Positions 18,579-22,677 of a DNA stretch of 22,677 nt are shown piece by piece. Source of the DNA: Chara braunii. Its lineage: Eukaryota; Streptophyta; Charophyceae; Charales; Characeae. The stretch covers positions 2,343,370 through 2,366,046 of the forward strand of contig BFEA01000008.1 in the NCBI GenBank assembly GCA_003427395.1, written 5' to 3'. The position numbers were made by a program, and so were the translations under genes. Within the stretch, counting starts at the first letter, position 1, and every line of letters starts with the position of its first letter. The notes under the pieces are model-generated. The model did no database searches. It saw only the letters and a list, made by a program, of their open reading frames with translations, and was not told where the DNA came from.

Positions 18579-19476
18579 CTGCAAAATTGCAAAAATAAAA
18601 AGGTTCAGATGTCACTGACAATTCACCAAAGACAAATTGTCAAAATGTAAGCTTTATAGGCCTCCAACCTGTGACATTCAACGACGAAAAGACTCCCCTT
18701 TCTCTATGATTGGCCAATTCGGGAATATCTGCAGTCAAGAAAATGTACGGCAACCCTTGTCCTGCGATTCCTCACTTCCACACAACAATAAGGATTCACA
18801 CAGTGCATGTGGCCATCGGCGAAGATCTCATAATCAACCGCCAAGGAGGTTGGATGTTATCAAAGAGCGGCATATGACAAGCATACAAGCATACAAAAGA
18901 CTCCGAAAAAAAGTGGATACCGAACAGTGGCAGCTCGCCATCAACAAGTACAGGGGCAACTCACTTGAAAAAGTGGATACACATGTGAGTGTATACAGAA
19001 ATTCAAAACGAATTAAAGTAACCAATCAGACGAACAGATGTGATCACATGACAAGAGCCACAGAGGGAACCAGTACAGTCTCAATCCAGCAATGAGAATC
19101 AATGTGTTATGAGAGGCACTCAGGAGAGCGGCAACGAAAGAAATAGCAGCAACCCACCCTGTGTGGAGGAATGGTACAACCACGTAACTGTTCGTGAACA
19201 GAATGTGAATTCAAGTGCTCAGGGAATCACAGATGGACACATCCGAGGAAACAACGACTGCCTCGGGAGGTTCAATCTTTGTAAGTGTCCACTGCATCAA
19301 ATGGAGTCGGAGCAGGCAAAACTGCATAGCAATCCACAGATGGGCCTGGCAAGGCGTGAGTAGAACACACGAGGTTCTATCAACTACTCTTTGCTTTATG
19401 AAGACACACTACCAGAAAGAAAGCTGGTGAACTTTCCTAGCGACAACTCCTCTTGAAAGCCACTATCCTGGTTGTG
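18579..19476. other. Intron sequence, no recognised gene
   Basis: A plus-strand frame of 152 codons (18637-19095), rich in Lys, Arg and Thr, is open, with no known motif. AAAAAGTGGATAC occurs twice inside it (18909 and 18968). TTT-GTAAGTGTCC at 19278-19289 looks like a plus-strand donor with no identified exon. No gene is supported. Confidence 0.4.
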
Positions 19477-19710
19477 TTATACATTAACAGAGCTGCCCGG
19501 CAAAACGTAAGCAGAGAGGGAGAAGAGGAAAAAGCAAACGAGGGGGCTGTGACAAACTGTTTCGTCAGAGTTTAATTGGTGGCTCATCCTGGTTGTGTGA
19601 TACATTAACAGAGCTGCCCGGCAAACCGTAGGCAGAGAGGGAGAAGAAGAAAAAGCAAACAATGGGGCTGTGACAAACTGTTTCGTCAGAGTTTCATCAG
19701 GAGGCTATGG
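19477..19710 (-). mobile_element. Hammerhead-bearing repeat, copies G and H in tandem (121-bp period)
   Basis: AGCTGCCCGG marks the units at 19491 and 19612. Copy G keeps only the GACGAAAC end of the ribozyme core (GAAA at 19563-19560). Copy H keeps CTGATGA (19700-19694) and GAAAC (from 19684), but 7 bases of stem II are lost, so the core cannot form. Copy H is cut off by the MITE-like element starting at 19711. Confidence 0.75.
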
Positions 19711-20102
19711 GCCTTGCCACACCACTCCTGATTTGGAAAATTTTTGGGAGTGCTCCCGAAAGTGAAAACCCGCTCGAGAGTGCCTTTCGCCACACTACAC
19801 TCTCGACCGCGCCGCGCTCCAAGTCTGAAAATGTCAGTTGCCACATGTGGACACAATTGGTGTGAAGCAGTCTGGCAGAAGTCCGCTTGTCCCTTCCAGC
19901 TGCAGTCCCGAAGCTGGGACGAAACACCGAGGAGCGAAGGAGGTCTCTCGAAAAGGCAGCTTTGCAAGCGGCGAGTTTGGGAGTGCTATTGGGAGCCCCA
20001 TCCTGAAAGCCCCCGAATTCGACCTGACATATCAAATTCGGGAGCTGGTGTGGCAACATTGCACTCCCGAAAACACCACTTTTGGGAGTAGTGTGGCGAG
20101 GC
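19711..20102. mobile_element. MITE-like element with terminal inverted repeats
   Basis: The left end GCCTTGCCACACCACTCC and the reverse complement of the right end, GCCTCGCCACACTACTCC, match at 16 of 18 positions. TAT flanks both sides if the ends are extended by two bases, a possible 3-bp target duplication. Internal repeats of GGGAGTG/CACTCCC add secondary structure. At 392 bp with no transposase it fits a non-autonomous DNA transposon. The superfamily is uncertain. Confidence 0.75.
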
Positions 20103-20329
20103 TCTATATTTATATATTGTCAAGTTGCAAGTGTGCGAACAAGCAAGAAACCATGGTTTACCTGCAAGCCTTACAACCGGTTTCACCTTACGCACACAAA
20201 CCTGGTACGGAGGATCAGATTCAATGTATCAGAGATCCCATTGGCAAAAACCCTGCACACAACAAACTCAGGGACGGACTTCGCATACAATACCCAATCC
20301 TGACAAATATTGTTTTTAGTGCTTTTTAC

Positions 20330-20463
20330 TGACGATATTCCTGTTCCGAACTGTGCCTCAGCTTGACATCCTTGTGCCAGTAGATAACAAGAAAACAGAT
20401 TCCCTCCATCACACACAAAACCCATGGAACCCAAAAGTATATGCAGAACCGCAACAGTTCCCT
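20330..20463 (-). CDS. Possible terminal exon with one membrane segment, unidentified
   Basis: After a TAG acceptor-like site at 20464-20462 a frame reads ELLRFCIYFWVPWVLCVMEG and continues ICFLVIYWHKDVKLRHSSEQ to a TAA at 20334-20332. The hydrophobic run followed by a charged tail looks like the C-terminus of a membrane protein. I do not recognise the family. It is not XRN, so it would be a nested gene or an element fragment within an XRN intron. Chance is a real alternative. Confidence 0.3.
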
Positions 20464-20800
20464 AGTAATCGATACCCATGCCAGGGACCAGGGAAAAGTC
20501 CCAGAGTTTCATCATTCATCTAACATACTGGGATCTTGAAGCAGCATGGCGAACTCAACGTGTACAGAGGTCATCCCTGGAGACCAAGAGACACCATCTG
20601 GACTATCTGACCGGTAACCCACTTTCCCTGAGACAGGAGTCACCAGAGGTGGGGTTGAGTACCTACTGAAAAGTATCAGGCACTAAAGATGTGTAACCTT
20701 CTTGAAGGCTTGTAGTACTTTTCCAAAGGAAGGAATGGTTAACAACACCTTTAGGAAGAATAGTTTAAAATGGCATTTAATAGCAGTTTGGCAAAAGTGT

Positions 20801-20831
<31 letters not shown>

Positions 20832-22625
20832 GGGGGGGGGGTTGGAATGGAGACAAGAATTCGGTTGGCGAAAACAGTTTACCAGACCAAAAGAGAGGTG
20901 CCACAGCGTCAATATCATGGCCCAAGACACATGAAGCAAACATCTAACATCAAATGCTCAAGAGATTGTGCTTGTGTGCACAACTTTGCATCTCTGTCCC
21001 CTTGGACAAGCGTGCAGCAACTGCCGACTCATAAGACCACATCTGTTCTCAGTCCTGTGCCGATATAGTCAAACCAGAGATATTTGGGATATCCCATGGC
21101 GCTGGACGACCAGTACTTCCCGGTGACAAAAGGAATGGTGACGCGAGCAAGTTGCACAATTGCAAGTTCTTTAGACCTTGCAAAGGAAGCATGTGGAATA
21201 GCCGCCAGGGATCAATCACCCTCAAGCACTACAGTGCACGACGCAGGATTGAAAAAAACAAACTGAGAGTCAGTGAATCGAAATGCATCTCCATCAACCC
21301 AGACCAGCCAGCGCTACAAACGGTTGTCAAGTGTCCTACGTCACTTTCCAAAATAGCCTGCCATCCCAGGACCAAGATTACGGGGACGACATATTTTTGA
21401 GGGCACGGAGAAAAGTCGGCATGCAAGGACAAACTCGTGACATGTCAACCAACTGCTCAATCAGTACAAGAATAATGAAAAGACCATACTGAACCCAAAA
21501 GCCTCTGCTACCCACTACAGCTTATTGTGAGCGATGAATTACACTATTGCCGCACGATGAGAAATACGCAGGATACAAGGAATGCAGGAGACGAACAGTG
21601 CTTACGGCTGCGCCAAAATTGACATCCAAAAATAAGCGTGACCACACCAAATGCTCAAAAATTACTCCTAAACAAATGGCCTGAGGAATACATGTGTCTT
21701 GGTCACCGCACCGTGACAAAAAAGGTATAATGAAACCACCAAAGGCCTATGCTCTCTGCCGCATCTGTCATGGAAGGGTAGCCACATTGTTGGCTACCGC
21801 AGTAAAGACCCATCGGTCATTGGAATGATAGCCAGCTAAGATAGCAACAACCATTGACCCAAGACCGGTGTAGGGAGACGAGTGCCAAATTGTGTCTTCA
21901 AAAAGACTCGATGAGCAATCCTGTGAAGGTGTATGCTTAGCTGAGACCATTCTCTGTCGGAAACGGTCAGATTACAGTCCAAACTGTCGTTTCTCCCAAA
22001 CTGTGACTCCAAGGAAGGTCTGAGGTTCGTTGAGACGATCGACATCATTCTATGCCCCAAGCTTTTACAGTTGATACGGTTCCATGTCCCAGAAACTCAG
22101 CATTACAGTTCACGAGTGCCAGCAGTGCACGAGAGCCACAATTGCTTAACGTTCGCGCATATACAAGCAAGGGTGCGATTGCACACACCTTGATAAAATA
22201 CAAGCAGGTGCAGCCAGCGCAGCTCCGCCCGCGAAAAAAGTCAGGAAGCAACCCCAATGAAGAATCTCACTTCACTCTTTCTGTCTCTGACTCTATGTTT
22301 TCTTTGTTAGTGTATGGCTGGTGCTTTCTGTATCACTGTTTTAGCTCTTGACGTCTTCTGTCTTTCTAAGTGTTTGTGGAAAGCAGAATAGTAAACAGCA
22401 ATAGTCACAAACAGCAAGGTCATACACGGTCACAAACAAAATAGTAAACAGCAATGTATCTTCAACGATTCGAAGAACATTATCATTGTCACCGAGAAAG
22501 AGTAGAAAACAGGATCGCTAAACTTAAAACAAACCGGCCACAAACGCCATCCACATATTCCATTTCACCGATTCGATTAACAACAGGTCAAGTTATGTTG
22601 ACCGGTCACACAGCCCTCAGCCCTC

Positions 22626-22627
<2 letters not shown>
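20464..22627. other. Intron sequence with unassigned open stretches
   Basis: On the minus strand three stretches read like protein but are unidentified: 21950-21770 (SPYTGLGSMVVAILAGYHSN), about 21340-21235 (RWLVWVDGDAFRFTDSQF, just after a TTTGTAG acceptor-like site) and about 21180-21065 (TGKYWSSSAMGYPKYLWFDY). They could be exons of one gene ending at 20332, or remnants. On the plus strand ATGGCGAACTCAACG (20546) opens a 23-codon frame. A GT run then poly-G lies at 20798-20841. No firm gene call is possible. Confidence 0.35.
20798..20841. repeat. (GT)n then poly-G
   Basis: Eight GT repeats are followed by about 26 G. Runs of G this long form G-quadruplexes in vitro and are error-prone in sequencing, so the length is unsure. 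Confidence 0.93.

Positions 22628-22677
<50 letters not shown>
22628..22677. repeat. (CT)n microsatellite at the window end
   Basis: A pure CT run reaches the last base of the window, mirroring the start. Its true length is unknown. Confidence 0.97.

Overview
The window is eukaryotic. It has no bacterial-style gene packing, many microsatellites (mostly CT/GA, plus CA/GT), and one recognisable gene split by GT-AG introns. On the minus strand five exons, all in phase 0, encode about 181 residues of the catalytic core of a 5'-3' exoribonuclease of the XRN2/Rat1 type. The zinc knuckle and sequence resemble plant XRN2/3/4. A streptophyte alga or early-diverging land plant with very large introns would fit, but this is inference; the sequence alone does not fix the species. 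The exons lie at 18578-18516, 14709-14560, 3461-3297, 1803-1726 and 1162-1076. The window is therefore the middle of one large gene: the N-terminus lies beyond the right end and the C-terminus beyond the left end.

Nearly everything else is intron filled with repeats. The 11.1-kb intron (3462-14559) holds, from left to right: a broken tandem copy of the neighbouring exon, (CT)n tracts, 47-bp tandem repeats, a tRNA-derived SINE-like sequence, an unrecognised coding remnant on the plus strand, a cluster of short repeats carrying hammerhead ribozyme motifs, a perfect 39-bp inverted repeat, and a decayed retroelement on the minus strand (about 9326-13150). The retroelement has a reverse transcriptase that looks Penelope-like. 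Downstream of it come an Ala/Ser/Thr/Val-rich linker, a Josephin-like cysteine protease (Cys, His and Asn in the right order, His-to-Asn spacing of 15) and a RING-type C3HC4 zinc finger. A retroelement carrying both a deubiquitinase-like and a RING-like module is the most unusual thing here.

The second strong signal is a complete type III hammerhead ribozyme on the minus strand at 8255-8196. It has a 9-bp stem III, a 4-bp stem I, a 5-bp stem II and an intact core. At least four degenerate relatives lie at about 0.45, 6.45, 19.56 and 19.69 kb, inside a repeat of about 130 bp. This resembles plant retrozymes or Penelope-like terminal repeats. A nearby upstream segment can pair with the same strand as stem III, which suggests a competing fold.

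The right part (14.7-22.7 kb) holds further repeats: 85-bp tandem units, an inverted repeat family with poly-C/poly-G tracts, an 86-bp tandem duplication, and a MITE-like element with terminal inverted repeats (19711-20102). A few minus-strand open stretches look coding but were not identified. A single N at 16155 sits between two identical 44-bp copies, which points to an assembly join. Both ends of the window stop inside (CT)n tracts.
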